A stretch of 64,000 nt of DNA from Desulfallas sp. Bu1-1 (GCF_015594625.1 NZ_JADNRQ010000001.1:457986-521985), one strand, 5' to 3'. Shown: positions 16,983 through 25,930, counted from the stretch's first letter. Numbers and translations: made by a program. The notes: generated from the sequence alone by a model not told the origin.

Positions 16983-18848
16983 ATGCCGGACAAAAGCGTT
17001 GACCAATCAACAATAAAAATGATTAAAAAAGCAAAGAGCGACGGCGTGGAAACGGTTTGGGACCGGCTGGCCGCCCAGGAGCCGCAGTGCGGTTTCGGGC
17101 AACTGGGCATTTGCTGCCGGAACTGCAACATGGGGCCATGCCGGATTGACCCGTTTGGGGACGGGCCGCCCCGGGGGGTGTGCGGGGCGGATGCCGACAC
17201 CATTGTGGCCCGCAACCTGGTCAGGGCCATTGCCGCCGGGGCTGCGGCGCACTCAGACCACGGCAGGGGGATAGCTTCCACGCTGCTGGCCTCGGCCAGA
17301 GGTGACGCCCCGGATTACCCGGTCAAGGATGAAGCGAAGTTAAAGGCGCTGGCCGGCGAGTTCGGTATTGCCACGGACGGGCGTTCCGTTTCTGAGATCG
17401 CGCTGGATTTAGCCGGGCAAGTGCTGGAAGAATTCGGCACATTAAAGGGATCGCTGCAATTCATCAACCGGGTGCCCGGGAAGAGAAGAGCGTTATGGGA
17501 CGAGCTGGGAATAACCCCCCGGGGTATAGACCGGGAAGTGGTCGAAAGCATGCACCGCACCAATATCGGGGTTGATAATGATTATGTCAACCTGATTCTG
17601 CAGGGGATGCGCACGGCCTTGAGTGACGGTTGGGGCGGTTCGACCGTGGCCACCGAACTGTCCGATGTTCTTTTCGGTACTCCGAAACCGGTTAAAGGTT
17701 CCTGCAACCTGGGTGTCTTAAAGGAAGACCACGTTAATATCATCCTGCACGGGCATGAGCCGACACTTTCCGATATTATTGTTCATGCCGCCCGGGATCC
17801 CGGGCTGTTGCAAGAAGCCAGGGAAAGAGGGGCCGTGGGGATCAATGTCTGCGGTATGTGTTGCACGGGCAACGAAATATTGATGCGGCACGGCGTGCCC
17901 GTGGCCGGCAATTTCCTGCAGCAGGAGCTGGCCATTGTAACCGGCGCCGTGGAAGCAATGATTGTGGATATCCAGTGTATCATGCCTTCCCTGGCCCAGG
18001 TGGCGAAGTGTTATCACACCAAGATCATTTCCACTTCGCCAAAGGCCAAATTCCCGGGAGCGGAGCACGTGCCCTTTGATGAACATAACGCCATGGATGT
18101 GGCTAAAAAAATTGTGCGCGTTGCCGTGGAGAATTACTCAAACCGCATGGTGTCTAAAATTAATATTCCGTCCGATCAGATGGAATACATGGCGGGGTTC
18201 AGCGTCGAGGCCATTCTTGAAGCCTTGGGCGGTTCGCTGAACCCGCTGATCGACGCCGTCAAATCCGGGGCGATTAAAGGTATTGTCGGGGTTGTTGGCT
18301 GCAACAATCCCAAGTACAAGCAGGATTACAGCCATTTAACCTTCGTCCGGGAGCTGATCAAAAATGATATCCTGGTGGTTGGTACGGGCTGTGCGGCCAT
18401 TGCCTGTGCCAAGGACGGGCTGCTGCTGCCGACCGCGGCCCGGGAAGCGGGCGATGGGTTGCGCGGCGTTTGCCGGAGCCTGAATATCCCGCCGGTTTTG
18501 CACATGGGTTCATGCGTGGACATCAGCCGTATTTTGACGGTGGCCGCGGCAATAGCCAACGCCTTGGGCGTTGATATTTCGGACCTGCCCCTGGCCGGCG
18601 CGGCACCCGAATGGATGTCCGAGAAGGCCGTTTCCATCGGCACCTACGTCGTAAGTTCAGGTATTTTCACCATTCTGGGTACCGTCCCTCCGGTTTTGGG
18701 CAGCAAAAACGTAGCCGAATTGCTTACCAGCGGCGCCGAAAGGGTAGTGGGGGCGGTATTCGCCGTGGAAGAAGACCCGGTGGCTGCGGCGAAACTTGCG
18801 GTGCAACATATCGCCGCGAAAAGAAACTCCCTGGGATTGGATGAATAA
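16983..18848 (+). CDS. cooS: Anaerobic carbon-monoxide dehydrogenase catalytic subunit
   Basis: Product of 621 aa, within family range. B/D-cluster region: CGFGQLGICCRNCNMGPCRI. C-cluster ligands are all recognisable: His in ILHGHEP, Cys in GINVCGMCC, DIQCIMP, VVGCNN, GTGCAA and MGSCVDISR; the acid-base Lys lies in MSEKAVSIG. It oxidises CO to CO2 in the cytoplasm. There is no acetyl-CoA synthase or energy-conserving hydrogenase gene next to it, so by context it resembles the NAD(P)H-forming or redox-protective CODH clusters (CODH-IV-like in Carboxydothermus). Ends at a strong terminator. Confidence 0.95.
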   Translation: MPDKSVDQSTIKMIKKAKSDGVETVWDRLAAQEPQCGFGQLGICCRNCNMGPCRIDPFGDGPPRGVCGADADTIVARNLVRAIAAGAAAHSDHGRGIASTLLASARGDAPDYPVKDEAKLKALAGEFGIATDGRSVSEIALDLAGQVLEEFGTLKGSLQFINRVPGKRRALWDELGITPRGIDREVVESMHRTNIGVDNDYVNLILQGMRTALSDGWGGSTVATELSDVLFGTPKPVKGSCNLGVLKEDHVNIILHGHEPTLSDIIVHAARDPGLLQEARERGAVGINVCGMCCTGNEILMRHGVPVAGNFLQQELAIVTGAVEAMIVDIQCIMPSLAQVAKCYHTKIISTSPKAKFPGAEHVPFDEHNAMDVAKKIVRVAVENYSNRMVSKINIPSDQMEYMAGFSVEAILEALGGSLNPLIDAVKSGAIKGIVGVVGCNNPKYKQDYSHLTFVRELIKNDILVVGTGCAAIACAKDGLLLPTAAREAGDGLRGVCRSLNIPPVLHMGSCVDISRILTVAAAIANALGVDISDLPLAGAAPEWMSEKAVSIGTYVVSSGIFTILGTVPPVLGSKNVAELLTSGAERVVGAVFAVEEDPVAAAKLAVQHIAAKRNSLGLDE

Positions 18849-18890
18849 AACACGGGGAATTTCCACCGGGAGCTGAATTAATGAAACAAT

Positions 18891-18929
18891 AAAAGCGACA
18901 AGCTGGTTGCCGGCCAGCTTGTCGCTTTT
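18891..18929. terminator. Bidirectional terminator after cooS
   Basis: Perfect 16-bp stem (AAAAGCGACAAGCTGG and its complement) around a 7-base loop; the stem's own A/T ends supply T-runs on both strands for cooS and the convergent small gene. Confidence 0.85.
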
Positions 18930-18931
18930 GG

Positions 18932-19114
18932 CTATCCCCGGTCCGCGGGTTCCGTTTTGACGGCGGGCCTGAACATGTCCAGGATACCCAGGAGTATGTG
19001 GGCCAGGCCGAAACCCAGTATGCCCGCTCCCCAGTAACCGCCGACGTACCAGCCGATTAACGCGATAATTACACCCAAACCGGCCACAATCCAGCTGGTG
19101 GTATTACCCTGCAT
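18932..19114 (-). CDS. Two-helix small membrane protein
   Basis: Product of 60 aa starting at ATG 19114 behind AGGAGG. Two hydrophobic stretches (WIVAGLGVIIALIGWYVGG and GAGILGFGLAHILLGILDM) separated by GYWG, then a short polar tail. No recognised family. It shares a terminator with cooS but has its own direction. Confidence 0.65.
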   Translation of the reverse strand: MQGNTTSWIVAGLGVIIALIGWYVGGYWGAGILGFGLAHILLGILDMFRPAVKTEPADRG

Positions 19115-19447
19115 TTGACCGCCTCCTGTAGCTTATTTATTTAAATAGAATGTACCTTTGCCGGGGTATTTATACATGGTGCTATTATTTTCTTGTCCTT
19201 TTTCTAATATCATTCACAATGGAATAAGCCACGTGTATCGGAAAACCTCCCCAGCAGCCGTACGGTGAAATCGGTATCCCCCGCAAGGTGCAGGGAGCCG
19301 GCGGGGAGGTTGACGTTTTCCATGGCGCAAGATAATTCACCCCGGGAAGTAATTCTCCGGGGTGTTGAAAAAACCTTTTAAAAAAATTTTTTCAATATAA
19401 ATGCGAATATGAAAATTATAGTCCGGGCGCCGCACCGGACCAGTTGA
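19115..19447. other. Gene-free structured gap
   Basis: 333 bases without a gene. From 19230 to 19310 ACCTCCCC and GGGGAGGT can pair around a core containing GCAGCCGTACGGTGAAATCG and CCCCCGCAAGGTGCAGGG, which superficially resembles a cobalamin-riboswitch core; at 19339-19365 CACCCCGG/CCGGGGTG forms a second hairpin. No gene follows on the plus strand, so any RNA would be free-standing or degraded. Confidence 0.35.
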
Positions 19448-19729
19448 CTAGCAAGTCTTTTGCAAGTTTTCCGCCTGCTTTTGCCGCTTGTTGTATGCTT
19501 CCTCCGCATAATCGGTGGAAACAAGGTACAAATTTACCCACAGGTCATGCTCGTTGCTTTTGCCGTCCAGCTCGTTGGCCAGGACCTTGAACTTTTTTTC
19601 AACACGATCCTTGAAAGAAGAAAATTCAACCAGTAAGTCAACTACTTCGCGCTGGCTATATGTTGCCCCGTCCTTGAGTATTTTGGCCACACCCCTCACC
19701 CCCAGAAATTTTCCACGCCTGTATACCAA
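19448..19729 (-). CDS. Hypothetical helical protein, up to 93 aa
   Basis: Charged helical protein (YSQREVVDLLVEFSSFKDRV) with no recognised domain. The longest frame starts at TTG 19729, but TATAAT on the minus strand at about 19736-19731 would put the transcription start within a few bases of it. A GTG at 19699 or 19690 may therefore be the true start; neither has a good ribosome site. Confidence 0.5.
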   Translation of the reverse strand: MVYRRGKFLGVRGVAKILKDGATYSQREVVDLLVEFSSFKDRVEKKFKVLANELDGKSNEHDLWVNLYLVSTDYAEEAYNKRQKQAENLQKTC

Positions 19730-19805
19730 ATTATAATATAACTGCCAAATTGTGTTAAGGGGGGTTAATTGTCTATTTTCCCGGGAAAAAGTTGAGTCAA
19801 GTCAT

Positions 19806-19828
19806 AGGGCCCCGAAGGGCCCTTTTAT
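19806..19828. terminator. GC-rich hairpin with CGAA loop
   Basis: AGGGCCC CGAA GGGCCCT; TTTT follows on the plus strand. It lies between two minus-strand genes and may end transcription of the 19855-20601 gene. Confidence 0.5.
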
Positions 19829-19854
19829 GTTACTCAACTCAATTTAAATTTGCT

Positions 19855-20601
19855 TTAGAATTGGGGATTCTGGCCATACTGGCTTAGCCCGGTCTGGTAG
19901 TTTTGGTCGTACATGCTTTGAGCCGGCTGGGCTTGGAAGCTCTGGCCGAGCAGGTTTTGAGTGGCCTGATTCATGCGGTTTTGCAGAGCCTGCTGGGCTT
20001 GCTGGCTGATTTGCTGGTTTTGCGCGTAACTTTGGGCGTAATTTTGATTTTGAAGCTGGTTTTGGAACTGGCCGCTATACCCCTGGGTTAAATTTTGCTG
20101 GCCTGTCCATCCCAAACCGCCAAGCGGTTGACTTTGAGTCTGGGCGTAACCCCATTGCCCGGGTGTAATATAAGCGCTGGTCATTTGTCCGGTCCCGAAA
20201 CGCTGTTGTTGGAACGGTATAGCTGAAGTATAGATGGGTTGGTTTTGCAGGGTTGTGCCGTAAGTTCCGGTCCACCCGGGTGTATACTGCGCTCCAAATG
20301 TTCCGAACTGCTGGCCGAAACCGGCATAACCTGTTCCCGGCTGGAACATGTTTTGAGCTATGGACTGGGTAACTTGCTGCGCAATGCTGCTGACGCTGTT
20401 CAGATCGTTTGAAAGCTGGCTGCACAGTTGCTGAATGCGCTGTAATTGCTGGGTTGCGTTGACCTCGTGCTGTTGCAGGCGCTGCAGTTGTGCCGCGTTG
20501 CTTTGCTCAAACTGCTGTAGTTGGGAGGTCATTTGGGAGATATTATTCACTTCCTGGCGCAGTCTTTGAATTTGCTGTTGCAGTTGGTAGATCTGATCCA
20601 T
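19855..20601 (-). CDS. Gln/Gly/Tyr-rich low-complexity protein
   Basis: Product of 248 aa. Residues 1-85 are a coiled coil very rich in Gln (IYQLQQQIQRLRQEVNN), the rest is low-complexity Q, N, G, Y and S with repeats such as GQQ, QNQ and YAQ. There is no signal peptide or membrane segment. ATG 20601 follows a GGGGGTA ribosome site. Composition recalls spore-coat or exosporium structural proteins and the Gln-rich linker of the CotF-like gene at 3546-4205, but no family is recognised. Confidence 0.65.
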   Translation of the reverse strand: MDQIYQLQQQIQRLRQEVNNISQMTSQLQQFEQSNAAQLQRLQQHEVNATQQLQRIQQLCSQLSNDLNSVSSIAQQVTQSIAQNMFQPGTGYAGFGQQFGTFGAQYTPGWTGTYGTTLQNQPIYTSAIPFQQQRFGTGQMTSAYITPGQWGYAQTQSQPLGGLGWTGQQNLTQGYSGQFQNQLQNQNYAQSYAQNQQISQQAQQALQNRMNQATQNLLGQSFQAQPAQSMYDQNYQTGLSQYGQNPQF

Positions 20602-20701
20602 TAATTTACCCCCTTGGCATTGTTTTTATTTTGACTTCAGGCATATTATGTTCCAAAATGTGTTTAATATTAGAGGGATTTGTTGGAAAATGCTTATAGG
20701 T

Positions 20702-22294
20702 TCAATCCTTGGTGATTCCGTAGAGTGAGTGCCACCCGGTAGGACTCAGGACAAAGCCCTGAATATTACGAGCGGTGGCGGCATGGTGTACGCTGTGGCT
20801 GAGCACCACCCAGGGGGTGTCCCGGTGAATGATTTCCTGGGCCCGGTAGTACAGTTCCCGCCTGATTTCGGGATCGGTGGTATTACGGGCACTGAGTAAC
20901 AACGTATCCAGCTGGTCATTATGGTAGCGGGTGATGTTCATCCCGCTTTTAATCTGGCTTTGGGCCAGCAAGGTGAACAAGAAATTATCGGGGTCGCCGT
21001 TATCGCTGATCCAACCGTACAGGAAGGCGTCGCCTTCCCGGCGATCGAGCGCCTGCTTGAATTCCCGCCAGGGGTAGGATTTAATTTTCATGTTAATACC
21101 GGCTTCGGCCAGGGAACGGGCCAGGGCATCGGCTAGTTTTTTTCCGCCCCCGGGGCTGTAGGGACGCGAATCGTTATAGGTAACCAGCGTAAAGGATAAA
21201 CCGTCACCGAAACCGGCTTCCCGCAACAGCCGGGCGGCCCCGTCCGGGTCGTAGCTCTCCCGGGTGAGATCCGGATTGTAGCCCGGCACTGTTGGGGGCA
21301 GCGGCCCCAGGGCGGGGCGTACCTCGTGTGGCCACAGTTCGTTGAAAATTTTTTCGCGGTTCAGGGCCAGGGCAACCGCTCTGCGCACGGAGGGCCGGTT
21401 AAACGGTTTTTGGTCGGTGTAAAAACCCAGGTAGCAAATGTCCAGCCCGGTGGCCCTGAATACCGGATATCCTTCAAGCCGGAGCCGGGCCGTATGGATA
21501 AAAGTAAGATCAAGGGCGATGTCGATTTGACCCTGAAGTAACTGCTCAGTTCTTTGTTCCGCCCCCGGAACGGTAATAAACAAAATTTCTCTGGCGGCAG
21601 GGGCCGGTTGCCAGTAATTGTGGTTGGCTTTCAATAGTATCCCGTTACCGGTTTTCCCGGCCGGAATGAACGGCCCGGTGCCTGCCGGGTGTAAGCCCAG
21701 GTTGTCGCCGTATTTTTGGATTGCCGTTGGGCTGACCAGCGGCGCTGCCAGCGGCATGGCCAGGTTATTTAAAAATGGAGCGTAGGGGTATTTTAAATGA
21801 AGTTTTACGGTGTAATTGTCCACAACCTCCACCCGGTCCAGCGGGGCGAACACGAAATCCGCGTAAGTAGTTACGCCGCCCGGCTTCCTGTTCAGTTGCC
21901 TTTCAAAATTAAACTGCACCGCCCGGGCGTCAAAGGGCGTGCCATCATGAAATCTAACATCCCGGCGCAAGTTGAACGTCCAAGTCATGCCATCACCGGA
22001 AACTTTCCAGGAACTGGCCAGGCAGGGCTCAACCATGGCGGTGCCTGGTTTGAAGCGCACCAGCCCTTCGTAAACATTGCTGATGACCCGGGCCGATCCC
22101 GTGTCGGCAACCGCCCGGGGGTCCAACTCCCGAACATCGTATTCCTGGGCGACCACCACCCGGCCGGCGGCGGCCGGCCCGGTTACGGGCAGTTCAAGTG
22201 CATGATCCTTCCCGGGTCTTTTATTTTGGGCCAGTGCTATCATTACCGTTACACAAAGTAAAAATACAAACAAAACGTTTAGCTTTTTGGCCAT
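20702..22294 (-). CDS. ABC-type peptide/nickel substrate-binding protein, orphan
   Basis: Product of 530 aa, SBP family 5 (DppA/OppA/NikA type): SSWKVSGDGMTWTFNLRRDV, RFHDGTPFDARAV, RRAVALALNREKI, ARLLREAGF and DNGDPDNFL are family landmarks. The N-terminus has a single hydrophobic segment (VLFVFLLCVTVMIAL) without a good lipobox, so it is probably held as an N-terminal anchor rather than as a lipoprotein. No permease or ATPase gene adjoins it. The ligand cannot be predicted. Confidence 0.85.
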   Translation of the reverse strand: MAKKLNVLFVFLLCVTVMIALAQNKRPGKDHALELPVTGPAAAGRVVVAQEYDVRELDPRAVADTGSARVISNVYEGLVRFKPGTAMVEPCLASSWKVSGDGMTWTFNLRRDVRFHDGTPFDARAVQFNFERQLNRKPGGVTTYADFVFAPLDRVEVVDNYTVKLHLKYPYAPFLNNLAMPLAAPLVSPTAIQKYGDNLGLHPAGTGPFIPAGKTGNGILLKANHNYWQPAPAAREILFITVPGAEQRTEQLLQGQIDIALDLTFIHTARLRLEGYPVFRATGLDICYLGFYTDQKPFNRPSVRRAVALALNREKIFNELWPHEVRPALGPLPPTVPGYNPDLTRESYDPDGAARLLREAGFGDGLSFTLVTYNDSRPYSPGGGKKLADALARSLAEAGINMKIKSYPWREFKQALDRREGDAFLYGWISDNGDPDNFLFTLLAQSQIKSGMNITRYHNDQLDTLLLSARNTTDPEIRRELYYRAQEIIHRDTPWVVLSHSVHHAATARNIQGFVLSPTGWHSLYGITKD

Positions 22295-22499
22295 TTAAAA
22301 GACACCCCTTGTAGCTGCAAGTATTAATACCATTAATAATAAATTCTGTAAAAATAAGTAAATATCCTTTTTAATTAAAAAATATAGCGTATGGCCGGGC
22401 CGTTTGCCGGGAAATGTTATTATCGCCGGTAAAAGGGTTACGGTTTTGTTTAGCGAACTTTTAAAGGATTTATTTAGTAAACTCGGGGAGGGAGTATTT

Positions 22500-23372
22500 T
22501 TGCGGGTAAGATTCGGGCCGGCGGGAAATTCCGACTCCTTTTACGAAGCGGGTTACAAGTCTTCCCTGGACATGCCCGGTTGGCTGGCGAAGATGGGACT
22601 CAGCGCTTACGAATACCAGTGCGTCAGGGGGGTGCATATCAAGGAGGACACGGCGCGACAGCTTGGTGAGGCCGCCCTGAAGCACGACATTTCTTTAAGT
22701 ATTCATGGCCCTTACTATATCAGCCTGGCTGCCACCGATCCGGGGATTAAGGACAAAACCCGGAAACATTTTTTGGATTCCCTGCGCGCCGCCCGGTGGA
22801 TGGGCGCGCACCTGGTGGTGTTTCACCCCGGAGGCGGGGTCAAGGAAGACCGGGCCGCCGCCCTGAAACGGGCCAGGGAACACCTGGCGGAGCTGCTGGA
22901 GATGGCGGAAGCCGAAGGCCTGGGGAATATCAAGGTGGCTCCCGAAACCATGGGTAAACCGTCCCAGCTTGGCAACCTGGATGAAATTCTGGAGCTGTGC
23001 ACGCTGGGGACAAAGGTTGTGCCCGCTGTGGATTTCGGGCACCTGCACGCCGCCGGGGTGGGCGCCTTGACAGGGGAAGAAAAATTTGCCGCGGTGCTGG
23101 ACCGGATCGGGGAGGTACTTGGCCCCGAAGCGGTCAGGCGGTTGCATATTCACTTCAGCCCGGTTGAATTTACCAGGGCTGGGGAAAGAAGACACCGGAC
23201 CACCCTGGACGAAGGGTACGGACCAGATTTTACCTGCCTGGCCAGGCTGATCCACGAGCGGGGCATGACGCCCACAATTATATGTGAGTCCGCGGGACGC
23301 CAGGCCGAGGATGCGCTGGTGTACCGGCAAATATACCAGAGTGTCTCCGGCAGACATTGTGCCGAAAAATAA
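22500..23372 (+). CDS. TIM-barrel protein of the endonuclease IV/sugar isomerase-like superfamily
   Basis: Product of 290 aa from TTG 22500, which sits 6 nt after GGGGAGGGAG; upstream in-frame codons look non-coding. Superfamily landmarks: SIHGPYYISLA, HLVVFHPGGG, VAPETMGKPSQLG, PAVDFGHLHA, HIHFSP and CESAGR, giving the His/Glu/Asp metal ligands of AP endonuclease family 2 barrels. Length equals Nfo, and the order of metal ligands is Nfo-like, so a repair nuclease is possible, but it could be another xylose-isomerase-like enzyme. Monocistronic. Confidence 0.75.
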   Translation: MRVRFGPAGNSDSFYEAGYKSSLDMPGWLAKMGLSAYEYQCVRGVHIKEDTARQLGEAALKHDISLSIHGPYYISLAATDPGIKDKTRKHFLDSLRAARWMGAHLVVFHPGGGVKEDRAAALKRAREHLAELLEMAEAEGLGNIKVAPETMGKPSQLGNLDEILELCTLGTKVVPAVDFGHLHAAGVGALTGEEKFAAVLDRIGEVLGPEAVRRLHIHFSPVEFTRAGERRHRTTLDEGYGPDFTCLARLIHERGMTPTIICESAGRQAEDALVYRQIYQSVSGRHCAEK

Positions 23373-23448
23373 CAGCCGGGTTAGGACCGCGTTTAGTGTG
23401 TCACTCACCCCGGAATCGCCGGATCGCTTGCCACCGGCGACCAAAAAG

Positions 23449-23469
23449 GGTACCCCGCGAGGTACCCTT
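23449..23469. terminator. Terminator between convergent genes
   Basis: AAGGGTACC / GGTACCCTT stem with a short loop between the TIM-barrel gene (plus) and the stress-protein gene (minus). Confidence 0.55.
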
Positions 23470-23521
23470 CGGTTGGTTTGCTTTAGACGCATGCAGGTCG
23501 AGGTGAATGAGCCCCTTTCCT

Positions 23522-23995
23522 TTAATGTACCTCCACATCCCGGGCGCCGTTGCGCCGCAGGGTGTCGGCGGCATCGTTGATCCTGTTGGCGCTGGTGCGC
23601 ACGGACACCAGGATATTGCCCTGCTTGACTTTCTCTTCGTAAAACTTGCCCCGTTCCTGCGGAATGCCCCAGTCTATCAGCCCGCCGGCGATTCCTCCGG
23701 TGGCAGCTCCGGAAAGCAGCCCGGCGATAGGTCCGGCGGCAATCAGTGGGCCAATGCCGGGGATAGCCAGCGCGCCTGCTCCGACTGCCAGCCCGGCCAG
23801 CCCGCCGATTACTCCGCCGGTGGCCGTGCCATCGGCGACGTTATCGGTGCCCATGGTGGTAAATTGATTTTTTTGCCGTTCTCCCTCGTCCCGGGCCACA
23901 ACGGAGATATCCCTGTCAAAACCCTTGCCGCGCAGTTCCCCCACCGCTTTTTCGGCTTGATCGCGGCTGGGGAAAGTGCCGAGTACTGTTTTCAT
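23522..23995 (-). CDS. General-stress-type protein (YflT domain plus glycine-zipper)
   Basis: Product of 157 aa. Residues 1-40 are a YflT-like start (MKTVLGTFPSRDQAEKAVGE ... GFDRDISVV), the middle 55-110 is a long Gly/Ala-rich hydrophobic zipper (GGVIGGLAGLAVGAGALAIP), the end a second alpha/beta half (ILVSVRTSANRINDAADTLR). This layout is shared by heat/desiccation-induced proteins of Firmicutes and cyanobacteria. It may associate with membranes through the glycine zipper. ATG 23995 follows AGGAGG. Confidence 0.75.
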   Translation of the reverse strand: MKTVLGTFPSRDQAEKAVGELRGKGFDRDISVVARDEGERQKNQFTTMGTDNVADGTATGGVIGGLAGLAVGAGALAIPGIGPLIAAGPIAGLLSGAATGGIAGGLIDWGIPQERGKFYEEKVKQGNILVSVRTSANRINDAADTLRRNGARDVEVH

Positions 23996-24169
23996 AATCT
24001 AGAACCTCCTTTGTGTTATCCTTCCTTAATTTTTCACCATTTTGACCGGTCTATTCACAGGTAAAAATATTTTTTAGGGAAGTGCTTGGCAATCAGTTTA
24101 TTTTTGGATCAATTTTGATATAATATAACGTGTTGTTTGGCAAATCCAGTTAGTAAGGAGAATCCAACC

Positions 24170-24628
24170 ATGTTGCCCACACCAAAAAAGTATTTTTTGA
24201 CGGCTGCCGCAGCGGAAGGGAAAACTGAACTGACCGCCTTTGACAATGCCTTATTGGCCGGCGGAATAGGTAATATCAACTTGATCAGGGTTAGCAGCAT
24301 ATTGCCCCCGGGTGCGGAGTATGACCCGGATATGCAGATTCCACCGGGTTCCCTGGTCCCTACTGCTTATGGCTACGTTTGCAGCGACGTGCCGGGAGAA
24401 TTGATCGCCGCAGCAGTGGGGGTGGGGCTTTCCTCCGATACTTTCGGGGTAATTATGGAATTTGCCGGGCGGGCGAGCCGAGAAGAAGCAGAAAAGCGGA
24501 TCGAAGCGATGCTCCGGGAAGCTTTTGCGACCCGCGGTTTGGAGTTGAAGGATATCAAAATTGCCGCCGTGGAACACCGGGTGGAAAAGGTAGGTTGCGC
24601 GCTGGCTGCCGTACCTTTGTTTTATTAA
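24170..24628 (+). CDS. pdaD: Pyruvoyl-dependent arginine decarboxylase
   Basis: Product of 152 aa from ATG 24170 (AAGGAG upstream). The self-cleavage site is LIRVSSILPPGAEY: cleavage between the two Ser would give a pyruvoyl group on the new N-terminus. GSLVPTAYGYVCSD, AAAVGVGLSS and the active-site Glu in IMEFAGRAS are family features. It makes agmatine from arginine. It is followed after 23 nt by spermidine synthase, so this is a polyamine operon. Confidence 0.92.
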   Translation: MLPTPKKYFLTAAAAEGKTELTAFDNALLAGGIGNINLIRVSSILPPGAEYDPDMQIPPGSLVPTAYGYVCSDVPGELIAAAVGVGLSSDTFGVIMEFAGRASREEAEKRIEAMLREAFATRGLELKDIKIAAVEHRVEKVGCALAAVPLFY

Positions 24629-24651
24629 TGTCTTTTGAAGGAGGGGTTTAA

Positions 24652-25482
24652 TTGGAGGTATGGTTCACCGAAGATCAAACCAAGGACCTGCGTATCAGTG
24701 TTCGCGTTAAGGAAGTGCTGTTCAGTGGGCAATCGCCTTTTCAGAAAGTGGCCGTGTATGATACGGTGGAGTTCGGCCGCTTGCTGGCCCTGGATAATAT
24801 TATTCAAACAAATATCAGGGACGAGTACGTTTACCATGAAATGCTCACCCACGTTGGTCTCAATACCCATCCCAATCCGAAAAAAGTACTGTTGATTGGC
24901 GGCGGAGACGGTGGTTCAGTCCGGGAAATCGTGAAACACGACAATGTGGAGAAAGTTGTACACGTGGAAATTGATCAGATGGTCATTGATGTGGCCAAAA
25001 AATTTTTCCCCGAGTTGAGCGTTGGGTTCAACGATCCCCGGGTGGAGATACTGGTGGACGACGGCGTCAAACACGTAAAAGAAAATAAGAATACTTACGA
25101 CGTAATTATGGTGGACTCCCCCGATCCCATCGGCCCGGCAGTGGGGTTGTATGGCGACGATTTTTATCGCAACGTGCACGAGGCGCTGCGGGAGGACGGG
25201 CTGCTGGTGGCCCAGACCGAATCGCCCCATTTCAACAGGGATCTGATTGCCCGGGTGCATGCCACCCTTAAGAATATATTCCCGCTGGTCAGGATGTTCT
25301 GGGCGGTGGTGCCCACTTATCCCGGCGGGGCCTGGACCTTTACCCTGGCCTCCAAAAAATATGACCCCCTGGCCGTGGATATGGATAAGTTCCCCGCGCT
25401 GAAAACCAAGTGGTACTCGCCGGAAATTCACAGGTCGGCCTTTGTGCTGCCCCCTTATTTTCAGGAATTGGTGACCGGCTGA
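24652..25482 (+). CDS. speE: Spermidine synthase
   Basis: Product of 276 aa, TTG start behind GGAGGGG. Family motifs: VAVYDTVEFGRLLALDN, DEYVYHEMLTH, the methyltransferase-fold VLLIGGGDGGSVREI, VEIDQMVID, and the catalytic VDSPDPIGPA. It transfers aminopropyl groups to putrescine. Putrescine would have to come from agmatine, but no agmatinase or agmatine deiminase gene is in this stretch; either it is elsewhere or the enzyme uses agmatine itself (giving aminopropylagmatine). Confidence 0.93.
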   Translation: MEVWFTEDQTKDLRISVRVKEVLFSGQSPFQKVAVYDTVEFGRLLALDNIIQTNIRDEYVYHEMLTHVGLNTHPNPKKVLLIGGGDGGSVREIVKHDNVEKVVHVEIDQMVIDVAKKFFPELSVGFNDPRVEILVDDGVKHVKENKNTYDVIMVDSPDPIGPAVGLYGDDFYRNVHEALREDGLLVAQTESPHFNRDLIARVHATLKNIFPLVRMFWAVVPTYPGGAWTFTLASKKYDPLAVDMDKFPALKTKWYSPEIHRSAFVLPPYFQELVTG

Positions 25483-25504
25483 TTTTTAGCCGGCGCGGTA
25501 CAAT

Positions 25505-25570
25505 AGATCCACGGGCGTGGATAACGGCTTCAGGATCCATTGTGATCCGGCCGGGCGCGCCCGTGGATTC
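25505..25570 (+). terminator. Inverted repeat after speE
   Basis: CCACGGGCG and CGCCCGTGG flank 45 bases that contain further short repeats (GGATCC); no T-run. It may end transcription or protect the 3' end. Confidence 0.35.
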
Positions 25571-25664
25571 CACCGTAAACATTAGGTGAGCGAGTTTTCG
25601 GGTCTTACAGCGCATCCAGGGTAAAATTCTCATGATAAAATTTATAAAAGGCCAAAAATTTCAT

Positions 25665-25693
25665 TTGACATGATGGTAAATCTTTTGTATACT
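25665..25693 (+). promoter_or_regulatory. Consensus promoter of the tRNA cluster
   Basis: TTGACA, 17-bp spacer, TATACT, ending about 60 bases before tRNA-Asp: a near-perfect vegetative (sigma-A) promoter. Confidence 0.85.
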
Positions 25694-25753
25694 TATCATT
25701 GTCAACGGCGCGAGGCAATAAAAAGCCCGGTCCGGTGAAGGAAGTTAAATCGC

Positions 25754-25830
25754 GGAGCTGTGGTGTAGCGGTCTAACATGCCGGCCTGTCACGCCGGAGA
25801 TCGCGGGTTCGATTCCCGTCAGCTCCGCCA
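25754..25830 (+). tRNA. tRNA-Asp (GTC)
   Basis: GGAGCTG/CAGCTCC acceptor stem, anticodon loop CTGTCAC, GGTTCGATTCC T-arm and encoded CCA. Confidence 0.95.
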
Positions 25831-25839
25831 AATATAAAT

Positions 25840-25915
<76 letters not shown>

Positions 25916-25930
25916 GGATAAGTTCAATAT

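Noticed and set aside
19230..19310. Group II intron or ribozyme core
   Set aside because: GCCGTACGGTGAAA resembles intron-associated motifs, but no reverse transcriptase, domain V or matching flanks are present.
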